DNA from: Verrucosispora sp. WMMD573
Lineage (GTDB): Bacteria; Actinomycetota; Actinomycetes; Mycobacteriales; Micromonosporaceae
Length of the DNA stretch: 64,000 nt
NCBI RefSeq assembly: GCF_027497175.1
Contig: NZ_CP114901.1
Span: 1,302,001-1,366,000, forward strand
Direction: 5' to 3'
Shown: piece after piece, positions 34,444 to 41,773 of the stretch
How the letters are laid out: each line of letters starts with the position of its first letter
Numbering within the stretch: position 1 is the first letter of the stretch
Made by a program: the position numbers and the translations under genes
Notes under the pieces: generated by a model
Database searches by the model: none
Told to the model about the DNA's origin: nothing
What the model saw: the letters and a program-made list of their open reading frames with translations, nothing else

Positions 34444-34658
34444 AACAATTCATAGCGTAGTCGGCACATGTGGTCAGGGTGCAGGGTTCAGGGCACTGGC
34501 GTAGTATCGGTGAGGTTCTCTGGCCACCACCGATCGTGCACCCCAACCCCCGACCGCTAATTTCGGCCATCACGGGCCCCGATATCCCCGCCGTCCGGGC
34601 GGATGGTTCACTCAGTCGGTCCCGGCACGGGTCGAGTCGTATCGTGAGGAATCGACGC

Positions 34659-35369
34659 ATGGCAGAAATCACTGGGGATCAGCGCGTGCAGTCCGAGGTC
34701 CTGGAGGGCCTCGCCACGGCGGTCAATCACCGGCGCTGGTTCGTCGAGCTGGCCGTGCCCTACCTGGGCGACAACCCCATCGAGATCGGTAGCGGCCTCG
34801 GCGACTACGCCCTGGAGTGGAGCGAGAACTTCCCCCGGTTCACCGCCACCGAGGCCGACCCGGACCGCCTGGTGGCCCTCAAGGAGCGCCTGGCCGACCG
34901 TCCCTCGATCGAGGTACGCCAGATGCTGCTGCCCAACTCCGAACAGGGCGACTACAGCGCCGCGGTCTCGTACAACGTGCTGGAGCACATCGAGGACCAC
35001 GTCGGCGCGTTGCGCAGCATGGGCCAACTGGTCCGGCCCGGCGGAGCCGTCGTCATCATCGTGCCGGCGTTCCAGTTCGCGATGAGCCCCGCGGACATCG
35101 CCACCGGCCACGTCCGCCGGTACACGAAGAAGACCCTGGCCGACGCGATGACCGAGGCGGGCCTGCGGGTGGAGAAGATCCACTACGCGAACGCGCTCGG
35201 CCTGATCGGCTACTTCATGGCCACCAAGGTCTTCCGCCTGATGCCGAAGGAGGGCCCGATGGTGAAGGTCTACGACACCGTGGTCCTCCCCGCCACCAAG
35301 GCCGCCGAGCAACTGGTCCGCCCACCCTTCGGCCAGTCCGTCTTCGCCGTAGCCCGCACCCCCTCCTAA
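34659..35369 (+). CDS. Class I SAM-dependent methyltransferase
   Basis: A 236-residue enzyme. Motif I is NPIEIGSGLGDYA, the acidic residue after beta-2 is in TATEADPDRL, and motif IV is YNVLEHIEDHVGALRSM. It resembles Methyltransf_11/12-type enzymes often linked to cell-envelope glycan genes. The C-terminal MATKVFRLMPKEGPMVKVYD helix is typical of a subset that sits at the membrane. ATG 34659 has GAGG upstream. It is divergent from the GT-C gene; the substrate is unknown. Confidence 0.85.
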   Translation: MAEITGDQRVQSEVLEGLATAVNHRRWFVELAVPYLGDNPIEIGSGLGDYALEWSENFPRFTATEADPDRLVALKERLADRPSIEVRQMLLPNSEQGDYSAAVSYNVLEHIEDHVGALRSMGQLVRPGGAVVIIVPAFQFAMSPADIATGHVRRYTKKTLADAMTEAGLRVEKIHYANALGLIGYFMATKVFRLMPKEGPMVKVYDTVVLPATKAAEQLVRPPFGQSVFAVARTPS

Positions 35370-35415
35370 ACCCACCCCGGGCCCGGCCCGACGCTGCGTC
35401 CCGACGTCGAGTCCC

Positions 35416-35476
35416 GTTGATCGTGAGGTTAGCGGCGAGTTCGATCTCGGAAAGTGCCGCTAACCTCATGATCAAC
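35416..35476. repeat. GTTGATC palindromic repeat, copy 1
   Basis: An imperfect palindrome with 21-bp arms (20 of 21 match) starts GTTGATCGTGAGGTTAGCGG and ends with its complement, with a 19-base loop. It lies between the convergent methyltransferase and PEBP genes. It shares terminal GTTGATC...GATCAAC with the palindromes at 51388-51448 and (more loosely) 46894-46953. It probably acts as a bidirectional terminator or is a dispersed REP-like element. Confidence 0.75.
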
Positions 35477-35491
35477 ACGGGGTGGGGGAAG

Positions 35492-36031
35492 TCAGCCGGT
35501 GATTTGGTAGGTGGGGCGGGTGGTGGCGCGGGCCAGAGTGTGGAACGCCAGGTTGAAGCCGACGTAGGCGGGGGTCGCCTCCGGGGTGACATCGAGACGT
35601 TCGACGTCGAGGGCGTGCACCGCGAAGACGTACCGGTGCGGACGGTCACCGGGCGGCGGCGCGGCACCGCCGAAACCGTGCTCTCCGTAGTCGTTGCGTA
35701 CGGTGAACGCGCCCTTCAGGTCCTTCTCGGCCGCGCCGCGTGGCAGCTCCGTCACGTCGGCAGGCAGGTTGACCAGCACCCAGTGCCAGAAACCACTGCC
35801 GGTCGGCGCGTCCGGGTCGAAACAGGTCACCACGAAGCCCTTGGTCTCCGCCGGAAAGCCCGACCAGGCCAGATGCGGCGAGACGTTGTCGCCGCCGGTG
35901 CTGCCGTGAGCGTGAGCCGCGTCCATCGGCTCACCGTTCCGCACATCGTCACTGGTCAGCGTGAAGGCGGCGACGGTAGGCAGCAGCTCGTACGGGTCCG
36001 GAGCGATGGGACGTTCCAGGGTCATCGACAC
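35492..36031 (-). CDS. PEBP / YbhB-YbcL-family protein
   Basis: A 179-residue protein of the phosphatidylethanolamine-binding family. The family signatures are [20 protein letters not shown], then [20 protein letters not shown] and the [19 protein letters not shown] block, which lines the anion-binding pocket. There is no signal peptide, so it is cytoplasmic. The bacterial role is unclear; some members affect kinases or proteases. The start at 36031 (GTG) has GGAAGGA upstream. Confidence 0.92.
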   Translation of the reverse strand: MSMTLERPIAPDPYELLPTVAAFTLTSDDVRNGEPMDAAHAHGSTGGDNVSPHLAWSGFPAETKGFVVTCFDPDAPTGSGFWHWVLVNLPADVTELPRGAAEKDLKGAFTVRNDYGEHGFGGAAPPPGDRPHRYVFAVHALDVERLDVTPEATPAYVGFNLAFHTLARATTRPTYQITG

Positions 36032-36174
36032 AGGTCCTTCCGGTGGAAGTGGTGTTCTGCGTCCCTTTCATACCCTGTGACGCGCTGACATTCGACAGAA
36101 CCGGCCCCAAGTCCGCCGTAACCGAGAGCGCCTCACGGCGGTTGTCACCCTGCAACAACTAGCGAAGGAGTCTC

Positions 36175-36333
36175 TTGGCCGGGGTCTGGCGCGACTTCAT
36201 CACCGCCGTCATCGATGCCGTGCGCCGACGTGACGAGGCGGCGCTCAGCGACGAACGCCGCCGGGCACTGGACCGGCTCGCCGACGAGAAGATCCGGGAG
36301 GAACAGCAGAAGCGCCCGCCGGAGAGCACCTGA
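36175..36333 (+). CDS. Small charged protein (52 aa)
   Basis: A 52-residue protein reading AGVWRDFITAVIDAVRRRDE, then helical charged sequence ending EEQQKRPPEST. TTG 36175 has GAAGGAG five bases upstream. Strong helical periodicity and good codon usage support it as a gene. No family is recognised. It is too short for standard ORF cut-offs and likely to be missed by annotation. Confidence 0.6.
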   Translation: MAGVWRDFITAVIDAVRRRDEAALSDERRRALDRLADEKIREEQQKRPPEST

Positions 36334-36345
36334 GGCGGGTGACAG

Positions 36346-36543
36346 TCACGTCGACTGCGCCGCCTCGTCGGCTACCGTCGCCCACTCCCGCTCCCACGCC
36401 TCCATCACCGGCCCCGCCCACTCCCGATCCGGGCAGCCGGACGGCTCGCATACCTCGCACTGACCGTCGCGATGGCGGCTCAGGACGACGCCCGCCGCCA
36501 GTGCCACCTCCCGCATCCCCACCTCGTCATACATGGACGTCAC
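36346..36543 (-). CDS. Small Cys-containing hypothetical protein
   Basis: About 65 residues. It contains a CEVCEPSGC cysteine cluster, which might bind zinc, and a C-terminal helix (VMEAWEREWATVADEAAQST). GTG 36543 overlaps the stop of the upstream small membrane protein by GTGA, which favours translational coupling. Genes of this type accompany small GntR regulators in actinomycetes. Confidence 0.65.
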   Translation of the reverse strand: MTSMYDEVGMREVALAAGVVLSRHRDGQCEVCEPSGCPDREWAGPVMEAWEREWATVADEAAQST

Positions 36544-36731
36544 GGGATACACCCAGCGATTCCGGCCACCAGCATGACTAGAACGACGCCGGCGGCGATC
36601 CAGCCGGCAACGAGTTGGCTACGTGCGACGGGTTGAGGTGAGGCCGGAATCGGGTAGCGATCGCCGTCCGGGATAGGTGGCCGGCCACCATAGATCGGAT
36701 GCGTACCGTCGGGTCCGCGCTTGTCTCGCAT
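36540..36731 (-). CDS. Small single-span membrane protein
   Basis: A 63-residue protein. A polar N-terminus rich in Pro and Gly (GPDGTHPIYGGRPPIPDGDR) is followed by one C-terminal transmembrane helix (AGWIAAGVVLVMLVAGIAGC), so it would be tail-anchored. It overlaps the next gene by GTGA and runs divergently from the GntR gene 200 bp away. The function is unknown. Confidence 0.65.
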   Translation of the reverse strand: MRDKRGPDGTHPIYGGRPPIPDGDRYPIPASPQPVARSQLVAGWIAAGVVLVMLVAGIAGCIP

Positions 36732-36930
36732 CGGTGCCTCCGCAGCGGCAGGAGGGGGTGCCGGTGCGGAGGTGGAAGGGGGACCACCTCCGCACCGGCC
36801 GGGGCCTCGCTAGCCGACGAGCAGCCCCGATGGAGCGAACTTAGGTTACTTAGCAACCTCAGTCAACACAGGCGTCATAGTGCGCGTGTTGGGCTGGCAA
36901 CCTGAAAGGGCCGACGAGAGGTGGCCCGCC

Positions 36931-37161
36931 ATGAACCACCGCCGCAAGCCGCTGTACGAACAGGTCGTGGACGACATCACCACATCGATCCAGGCCGGGA
37001 CACTCAAGCCCGGCGACAAACTGCCGTCGATCGCCCAGCTCACCGTCCAGTACGGCATCTCCAACACGATGATCAAATTCGCTCTGCGAATCCTGGGCGA
37101 ACGCGGCCTGATCGAGACCCACCAGGGCAAGGGAAGCTTCGTAGCGTCTCCGCCGCAGTGA
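36931..37161 (+). CDS. Mini GntR-family regulator (DNA-binding domain only)
   Basis: A 76-residue winged helix. It opens with KPLYEQVVDDITTSIQAGTL, continues KPGDKLPSIAQLTVQYGISN and ends GLIETHQGKGSFVASPPQ. This is a complete GntR DNA-binding domain with no effector domain. ATG 36931 has GAGAGG upstream. Such stand-alone domains are common in actinomycetes, often near integrated elements. It is divergent from the two small minus-strand genes, which it may regulate. It lies about 100 bp from tRNA-Ser(TGA). Confidence 0.88.
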   Translation: MNHRRKPLYEQVVDDITTSIQAGTLKPGDKLPSIAQLTVQYGISNTMIKFALRILGERGLIETHQGKGSFVASPPQ

Positions 37162-37260
37162 GGACGCCGAACTTGCCGCTCCCAGCGACAGGGTCGCCCT
37201 ACAGCGGCCGGACTCCCGGACAGACATAGCCACCGGGTCAGGTGCGCTGCCAGTAAGCGC

Positions 37261-37346
37261 GGAGGGTGTGGGATTCGAACCCACGAAGACATTGCTGCCT
37301 TACCGGTTTTCAAGACCAGCGCCATCGGCCACTAGGCGAACCCTCC
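37261..37346 (-). tRNA. tRNA-Ser(TGA)
   Basis: An 86-nt class II tRNA. The acceptor GGAGGGT pairs with ACCCTCC at the 3' end, the anticodon stem CTGGT/ACCGG encloses loop CTTGAAA with anticodon TGA, and the T loop is GTTCGAATC. CCA is not encoded. Its 3' end faces the GntR mini-regulator. Confidence 0.95.
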
Positions 37347-37424
37347 CGGACCACGCGGTGCGCGGCCGTGCCTAGTCTGCCACGCCGCGTACGCCAGCGA
37401 GCGGCCGAGCTATCCGGTGCGTCG

Positions 37425-37494
37425 TGGCCACAGTCTTACCCCATCCCGGCTCGCCGGCGTGGAGTCGGCCCGGGATGGGGTAAGACTGTGGCCA
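37425..37494. promoter_or_regulatory. 25-bp-arm inverted repeat covering a start codon
   Basis: Perfect 25-bp arms at 37425-37449 and 37470-37494 are separated by 20 bases. The left arm begins TGGCCACAGTCTTACCCC. The right arm ends with the A of the ATG of the quinone oxidoreductase gene, so the hairpin in the mRNA would bury the ribosome binding region. It could be an operator for a dimeric regulator, a translation-control hairpin, or both. Confidence 0.7.
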
Positions 37495-38471
37495 TGCGAG
37501 CGATCACCATTGCGGAGCCCGGCGGACCTGACGTGCTGAGCTGGAGCGAGGTGCCGGACCCGCAGCCGGGTCCGGGTGAGGTGGTCGTGGACGTGCGGGC
37601 CACGGCGGTGAACCGGGCCGACCTGTTGCAGCGGCAGGGGCACTATCCGCCTCCGCCGGGCGCGCCCGCGTACCCCGGGTTGGAATGCTCGGGGGTGGTG
37701 AGCGCGACCGGTCCCGACGTGGCCGGTGTTCGGGTGGGTGACCAGGTCTGCGCGCTGCTGGCCGGCGGCGGGTACGCCGAACGGGTGGCCGTACCCGCCG
37801 GTCAGCTGCTGCCGGTGCCGGCCGGCGTCGATCTGGTCGACGCGGCCGGGTTGCCGGAGGTGGCCTGCACGGTGTGGTCGAACGTGGTGCAGGTGGCCCG
37901 TCTGACGGCGGGAGAGACGTTGCTGGTGCACGGCGGGGGCAGCGGGATCGGCACGTTCGCGATCCAGCTCGGGGCCGCGCTCGGCGCGACAGTGGTGGCG
38001 ACCGCCCGGGCCACCAAGCACGAGCGGCTGCGTGAGCTGGGCGCCGATCTGCTTGTCGACTACCGGGAGCAGGACTTCGTCGAGGAGGTCCGGCGGGTCA
38101 CCGGCGGCCGGGGCGCGGATGTCGTCCTGGACATCATGGGCGCGTCGTACCTGGGCCGGAACGTGGCCGCTCTGGCCGCCGACGGGCGGCTGGTGGTGAT
38201 CGGCATGCAGGGCGGTCGCAAGGGTGAGTTGGATCTGGGTGCGCTGTTGGCCAAGCGCGGCACGGTCGCGGCCACCGCGCTGCGTTCCCGGCCGCTGGCG
38301 CAGAAGGCCGCGATCGTACGCGGGGTACGCGAGCAGGTCTGGCCGCTGGTCGAGGCGGACCGGGTGCGGCCCGTGATCGACCGACGGCTGCCGATCACCG
38401 ACGCGGCGCAGGCCCACCGGATGGTCGAGTCCAACGAGCACGTCGGTAAGGTGCTGCTCACCGTCGACTGA
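37494..38471 (+). CDS. Quinone oxidoreductase (zeta-crystallin/PIG3-like MDR)
   Basis: A 325-residue NAD(P)H-dependent medium-chain reductase. It opens MRAITIAEPGGPDVLSWSEV. It has NRADLLQRQGHYPPPPGAPA (the PIG3-type GHY pattern), nucleotide-binding LLVHGGGSGIGTFAIQLGAA, and ADVVLDIMGASYLGRN. There are no zinc-binding cysteines, as expected for quinone reductases. It would reduce quinones or enones and protect against oxidative stress. ATG 37494 has no clear Shine-Dalgarno sequence and lies at the edge of a 25-bp-arm inverted repeat. SoxR, encoded convergently downstream, is a redox sensor. Confidence 0.92.
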   Translation: MRAITIAEPGGPDVLSWSEVPDPQPGPGEVVVDVRATAVNRADLLQRQGHYPPPPGAPAYPGLECSGVVSATGPDVAGVRVGDQVCALLAGGGYAERVAVPAGQLLPVPAGVDLVDAAGLPEVACTVWSNVVQVARLTAGETLLVHGGGSGIGTFAIQLGAALGATVVATARATKHERLRELGADLLVDYREQDFVEEVRRVTGGRGADVVLDIMGASYLGRNVAALAADGRLVVIGMQGGRKGELDLGALLAKRGTVAATALRSRPLAQKAAIVRGVREQVWPLVEADRVRPVIDRRLPITDAAQAHRMVESNEHVGKVLLTVD

Positions 38472-38507
38472 ACCTGCTCAAGCCGGCCACCGACACTGGC
38501 CGGGACG

Positions 38508-38945
38508 CTAGCCGGGTAGCACGAGCCGGGCCCCCGGGCCCTCACCACCCAGATTGTCCTCCGGGTTGTAGAGCGTGCAGCGGCGCAGCGACAGGCAGCC
38601 GCAACCGATGCAGGCGTCCAGGTCGTCGCGGAGGCGGCTCATCAGCCGGATCTTCTCGTCCAGTCTGGCCCGCCAGGTCGTGGAGAGCTCGGCCCAGTCG
38701 TCGGCGGTGGGGGTACGGGCGGCGGGCAGCGAGTCGAGCGCGGCGCGGATCTCCTCAAGTGAGATGCCGACCTGCTGGGCGATCCGGATGAACGCCACCC
38801 GACGCAGCTCGCTGCGGTGGTAGCGGCGCTGGTTGCCGCTGGTCCGTTCGGCCCGGATGAGCCCCAGCCGCTCGTAGTAGCGCAGGGCGGACTGCGCCAC
38901 ACCGCTGCGGGCGGAGAGTTGGCCGATGGTCAATGCTTCCTGCAT
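38508..38945 (-). CDS. soxR: SoxR redox-sensing MerR-family regulator
   Basis: A 145-residue regulator. The MerR winged helix is LTIGQLSARSGVAQSALRYY, followed by the dimerisation helix. The [2Fe-2S] cluster motif CIGCGCLSLRRC gives C112, C115, C117 and C123, the exact SoxR spacing. In actinomycetes SoxR senses redox-active compounds such as pigments and quinones and activates a few genes, often reductases and transporters. ATG 38945 fits the MerR N-terminus. A dyad in the 46-bp divergent region suggests it controls the transketolase pair and itself. Confidence 0.95.
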   Translation of the reverse strand: MQEALTIGQLSARSGVAQSALRYYERLGLIRAERTSGNQRRYHRSELRRVAFIRIAQQVGISLEEIRAALDSLPAARTPTADDWAELSTTWRARLDEKIRLMSRLRDDLDACIGCGCLSLRRCTLYNPEDNLGGEGPGARLVLPG

Positions 38946-38957
38946 CACGTCGCCTTG

Positions 38958-38977
38958 AGTTGAACCTCGCTTCAACT
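38958..38977. promoter_or_regulatory. Candidate SoxR operator
   Basis: AGTTGAACCTCGCTTCAACT is a 7-6-7 dyad in the short gap between soxR and the transketolase gene. Its size and placement fit a MerR-family operator lying within an overlong promoter spacer. It is not identical to the enterobacterial SoxR box. It ends 14 bp before the transketolase ATG, which would suit a leaderless or very short leader transcript. Confidence 0.6.
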
Positions 38978-38991
38978 TGCAGGCTATCCGT

Positions 38992-39717
38992 ATGACCACA
39001 CTCGCCACCACGGCCCGGGTCGCCGAGGCCGCCGCGCCCCTCGACGGGCGCGATCCGGTCGCACCGCTGCTGGAGCGCGTTCGCGCCGGCCGGCAGTTCG
39101 GTGCGAATGTCCTGTCGACCCTCGACGTGCTCCAGGTGCTCTACGACCGGGTGCTGCGGATCACCCCGGCGACCGTCGACGACCCCGATCGCGACCGTTT
39201 CCTGCTCTCCAAGGGTCACGCGGTGGCCGGCTACTACGCGCTGCTCGCCGCGAAGGGCTTCATCCCGGCCGACTGGCTGGACGACCAGGGCGGGCCGGCG
39301 AGTCGGCTCGGCGATCACCCCGACCGCACCCTGATCCCCGGCGTGGAGATCGGCTCGGGTTCGCTGGGACACGGCCTGGGGCTGGGCGTCGGTACCGCCC
39401 TCGGGCTGCGCGCCCAGGGCCGGCTCGAACCCCGGGTGTACGTGCTGCTCGGCGACGCCGAACTCGACGAGGGCTCCAACCACGAGGCGATCGCGTACGC
39501 CGGGGCGGTCGGTCTGGGCAACCTGACCGCCATCGTGGTGGACAACGCCTCCGCCACGCACGGCTGGCCGGGCGGAGTGGCCACCCGGTTCACGGTCAAC
39601 GGATGGACCGCCGCGACGGTCGACGGTCGGGACCGGGACGCCCTCCACCCGACGCTGACCGGACACCACGGTCACCGGCCACACGCCGTCGTGGCGATCG
39701 TCAGGGACGGTGAGTGA
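38992..39717 (+). CDS. Transketolase, N-terminal (TPP-binding) subunit
   Basis: A 241-residue protein. It has LLSKGHAVAGYYALLAAKGF (the catalytic-His region), GSLGHGLGLGVGTALGLRAQ, and the TPP/Mg motif GDAELDEGSNHEA with a later Asn in AIVVDN. Split transketolases need the partner encoded next to it. The canonical GDG is GDA here. It could transfer a ketol unit in pentose metabolism or in a biosynthetic pathway. Its stop overlaps the next start by GTGA. The gene is directly divergent from soxR across a dyad. Confidence 0.92.
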   Translation: MTTLATTARVAEAAAPLDGRDPVAPLLERVRAGRQFGANVLSTLDVLQVLYDRVLRITPATVDDPDRDRFLLSKGHAVAGYYALLAAKGFIPADWLDDQGGPASRLGDHPDRTLIPGVEIGSGSLGHGLGLGVGTALGLRAQGRLEPRVYVLLGDAELDEGSNHEAIAYAGAVGLGNLTAIVVDNASATHGWPGGVATRFTVNGWTAATVDGRDRDALHPTLTGHHGHRPHAVVAIVRDGE

Positions 39718-40607
39718 TCGTGCGGGACACCTTCGTGGCCACCACGACCGCCTTCCTGGACGACCCGCGGACCGTCATCGTGCTGGCCGACATCTCCGCT
39801 GCGGCGTTCGCTCCGGCCGCTGCCCGGCACCCCGACCGGGTGGTGAACGTCGGCATCCGGGAGCAGCTCATGTTGGGGGTGGCGGGGGGCCTGGCGCTGA
39901 CCGGGCTGCGCCCCATCGTGCACAGCTACGCGCCGTTCCTCGTGGAGCGCACCTACGAGCAGATCAAGCTCGACCTCGACCACCAGGGAGTCGGAGCGGT
40001 GCTGGTCAGCGTCGGGGCGTCGTACGACCGTGCGGCAGCCGGCCGCACACACCTCGGCCCGGCGGACGTCGCACTTGTCGACACCCTGCACGCCTGGACG
40101 GTGCACGTGCCCGGCCATCGGAACGAGGTCCCCGGATTGCTGCGCGACGTGGTCTGCGGCCGGGACTCGGCATACGTGCGACTCTCCACCGAGAGCAACG
40201 TGCGGGCGTACCCGGAGGCGGGCGACCTGCGGGTGATCCGGGATGCCGGCCCGGGGGCGGCGCTGCTGGTCGCGGTCGGTCCCACGTTGGACGCGGCCCT
40301 CGACGCGACCTCCGACCTGCCGGTCACCGTGGCGTACACCCACCGTCCGCGCCCGTTCGACACCGCCGGCCTGCGGGCGCTCGCGGACAGCGCGGTGATC
40401 CTGGTCGAGCCCTACCTGGCCGGCACCTCGGCCCGACTGCTCTCGGACGCGCTGACCGACCGGCCGCACCGGCTGTTGGCGCTCGGGGTCCGTCGCGAGG
40501 AACTGCGCCGGTACGGTTCGGCGGCGGACCATGCGCGGTGGCACGGGCTGGACGCAGCCGGACTACGCCGCTCGATCACCGACTTCCTGTCGCCGGTGCT
40601 GGACTGA
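39714..40607 (+). CDS. Transketolase, C-terminal subunit
   Basis: A 297-residue protein. The pyrimidine-binding half includes NVGIREQLMLGVAGGLALTG, with the glutamate that activates TPP, and SYAPFLVERTYEQIKLDLDH. The C-terminal transketolase domain ends AGLRRSITDFLSPVLD. GTG 39714 overlaps the upstream stop (GTGA), so the two subunits should be made in equal amounts. The chromosome probably has a separate full-length transketolase; this pair may be specialised. Confidence 0.92.
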   Translation: MIVRDTFVATTTAFLDDPRTVIVLADISAAAFAPAAARHPDRVVNVGIREQLMLGVAGGLALTGLRPIVHSYAPFLVERTYEQIKLDLDHQGVGAVLVSVGASYDRAAAGRTHLGPADVALVDTLHAWTVHVPGHRNEVPGLLRDVVCGRDSAYVRLSTESNVRAYPEAGDLRVIRDAGPGAALLVAVGPTLDAALDATSDLPVTVAYTHRPRPFDTAGLRALADSAVILVEPYLAGTSARLLSDALTDRPHRLLALGVRREELRRYGSAADHARWHGLDAAGLRRSITDFLSPVLD

Positions 40608-40647
40608 GCGCGTGCCGGCGCCCGCCATTCGCGCGGCCGGCGGACGG

Positions 40648-41388
40648 TCAGCGGGCCGAGGCGTCGCGGTTACGACGGGTCCGCTCCCGGCCGAGGATCC
40701 AGATCGCCTCGACGCCGTCCCGCCAGGTGATCTTCTTGCCTTCCTCGCGGCCCCGGGCCCGGTAGCTGATCGGCACCTCGTACGGCCGGATGCGGCGACG
40801 CAGCAGCTTGCCGGTCACCTCTGCCTCCATGCCGAACCCTCGGGATCGGACGTCCAACGAGCGGTAGAGCGCGACCGGCATCAGCTTGAAGCAGGTTTCC
40901 AGGTCCCCGATGTAGGAGTTGAACAACACGTTCGCCGCCATGGTGACGCCCTTGTTGCCCATCACGTACCAGAAGCTGTAGGCGCTGTGGCTGCCGAAGG
41001 TGCGGTTGCCGTAGACCACCGTCGCCCGCCCGTCCAGCACCGGGGCCAGCAGCTTGGGGATGTCCTGTGGGTCGTACTCCAGGTCGGCGTCGAGGATGAC
41101 CATGTACTCGCCCTCGGCGTTGGCCACCGCCGTGCGAATGGCCGCGCCCTTGCCCGCGTTGCGCTGGTGCGTGATGACCCGCAGCCGGGCGTCATCGGCG
41201 CGTCCGAGGATCTCCCCGGTGCCGTCACGGCTGCCGTCGTCGACCACCACCAGCTCGATCTCGCATGGGTACTCGACGGCCAGCGCCTGCTTGAGGGCAT
41301 CCGCGATGCGTTCTTCCTCGTTGTAGACCGGCATGAGGATCGACAGCTTCACGGGAATCTCCACGAGGGCGGGTAACGTGTCGGCCAT
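40648..41388 (-). CDS. Family 2 glycosyltransferase (DPM1-like)
   Basis: A 246-residue GT-A fold enzyme. It has KLSILMPVYNEEERIADALK, ELVVVDDGSRDGT, the ILDADLEYDPQD metal-binding DAD motif, and YGNRTFGSHSAYSFW. No membrane helices follow, so it is a soluble or peripheral dolichyl/polyprenyl-phosphate sugar transferase. It would load a sugar onto polyprenyl phosphate for GT-C enzymes such as the one at 32.6-34.4 kb. The start at 41388 gives a short extension; alternative starts lie a few codons later. Confidence 0.9.
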   Translation of the reverse strand: MADTLPALVEIPVKLSILMPVYNEEERIADALKQALAVEYPCEIELVVVDDGSRDGTGEILGRADDARLRVITHQRNAGKGAAIRTAVANAEGEYMVILDADLEYDPQDIPKLLAPVLDGRATVVYGNRTFGSHSAYSFWYVMGNKGVTMAANVLFNSYIGDLETCFKLMPVALYRSLDVRSRGFGMEAEVTGKLLRRRIRPYEVPISYRARGREEGKKITWRDGVEAIWILGRERTRRNRDASAR

Positions 41389-41773
41389 AGCCTAGCCCGG
41401 CAGGTCAGCGGAGTGGCGACGACCACCGATGGCCTATCCCATCCGCCCGGACCAGCGGGCGTCCTGGCCGAGCCGCCGGGCGCACGGGTCGCCACGGTCA
41501 CCGTGGGACCGGACAGGCCGTCGACACCTTGTGGACCGGACCGACGGCTGGCTGCCGGGCTAGCGCAGCGCCGCCAGCGGTTTCTGGGGTACGGCGAGCC
41601 GGGGAGAGCGGCTGCTCGCCAGCACGTCGAGCGGTCCGGGCGGAAAAGAAGTCATTGGCCCGGTTCGGCGCAGCACGTAAGTATCCCGAGACGTATTCAC
41701 ATACCTGCATCGCACGCGTTACCGTCCGGTAACCCGATCGACGTCCCGCGATCGGACCGAAAGGAGTGCGTCG
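41389..41773. other. Intergenic region with a 16-bp dyad
   Basis: No supported gene. GTTACCGTCCGGTAAC (41718-41733), a 7-2-7 inverted repeat, lies 40 bp before the secreted hydrolase gene and may be an operator. The remaining short frames on both strands are arginine-rich shadows. Confidence 0.5.
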
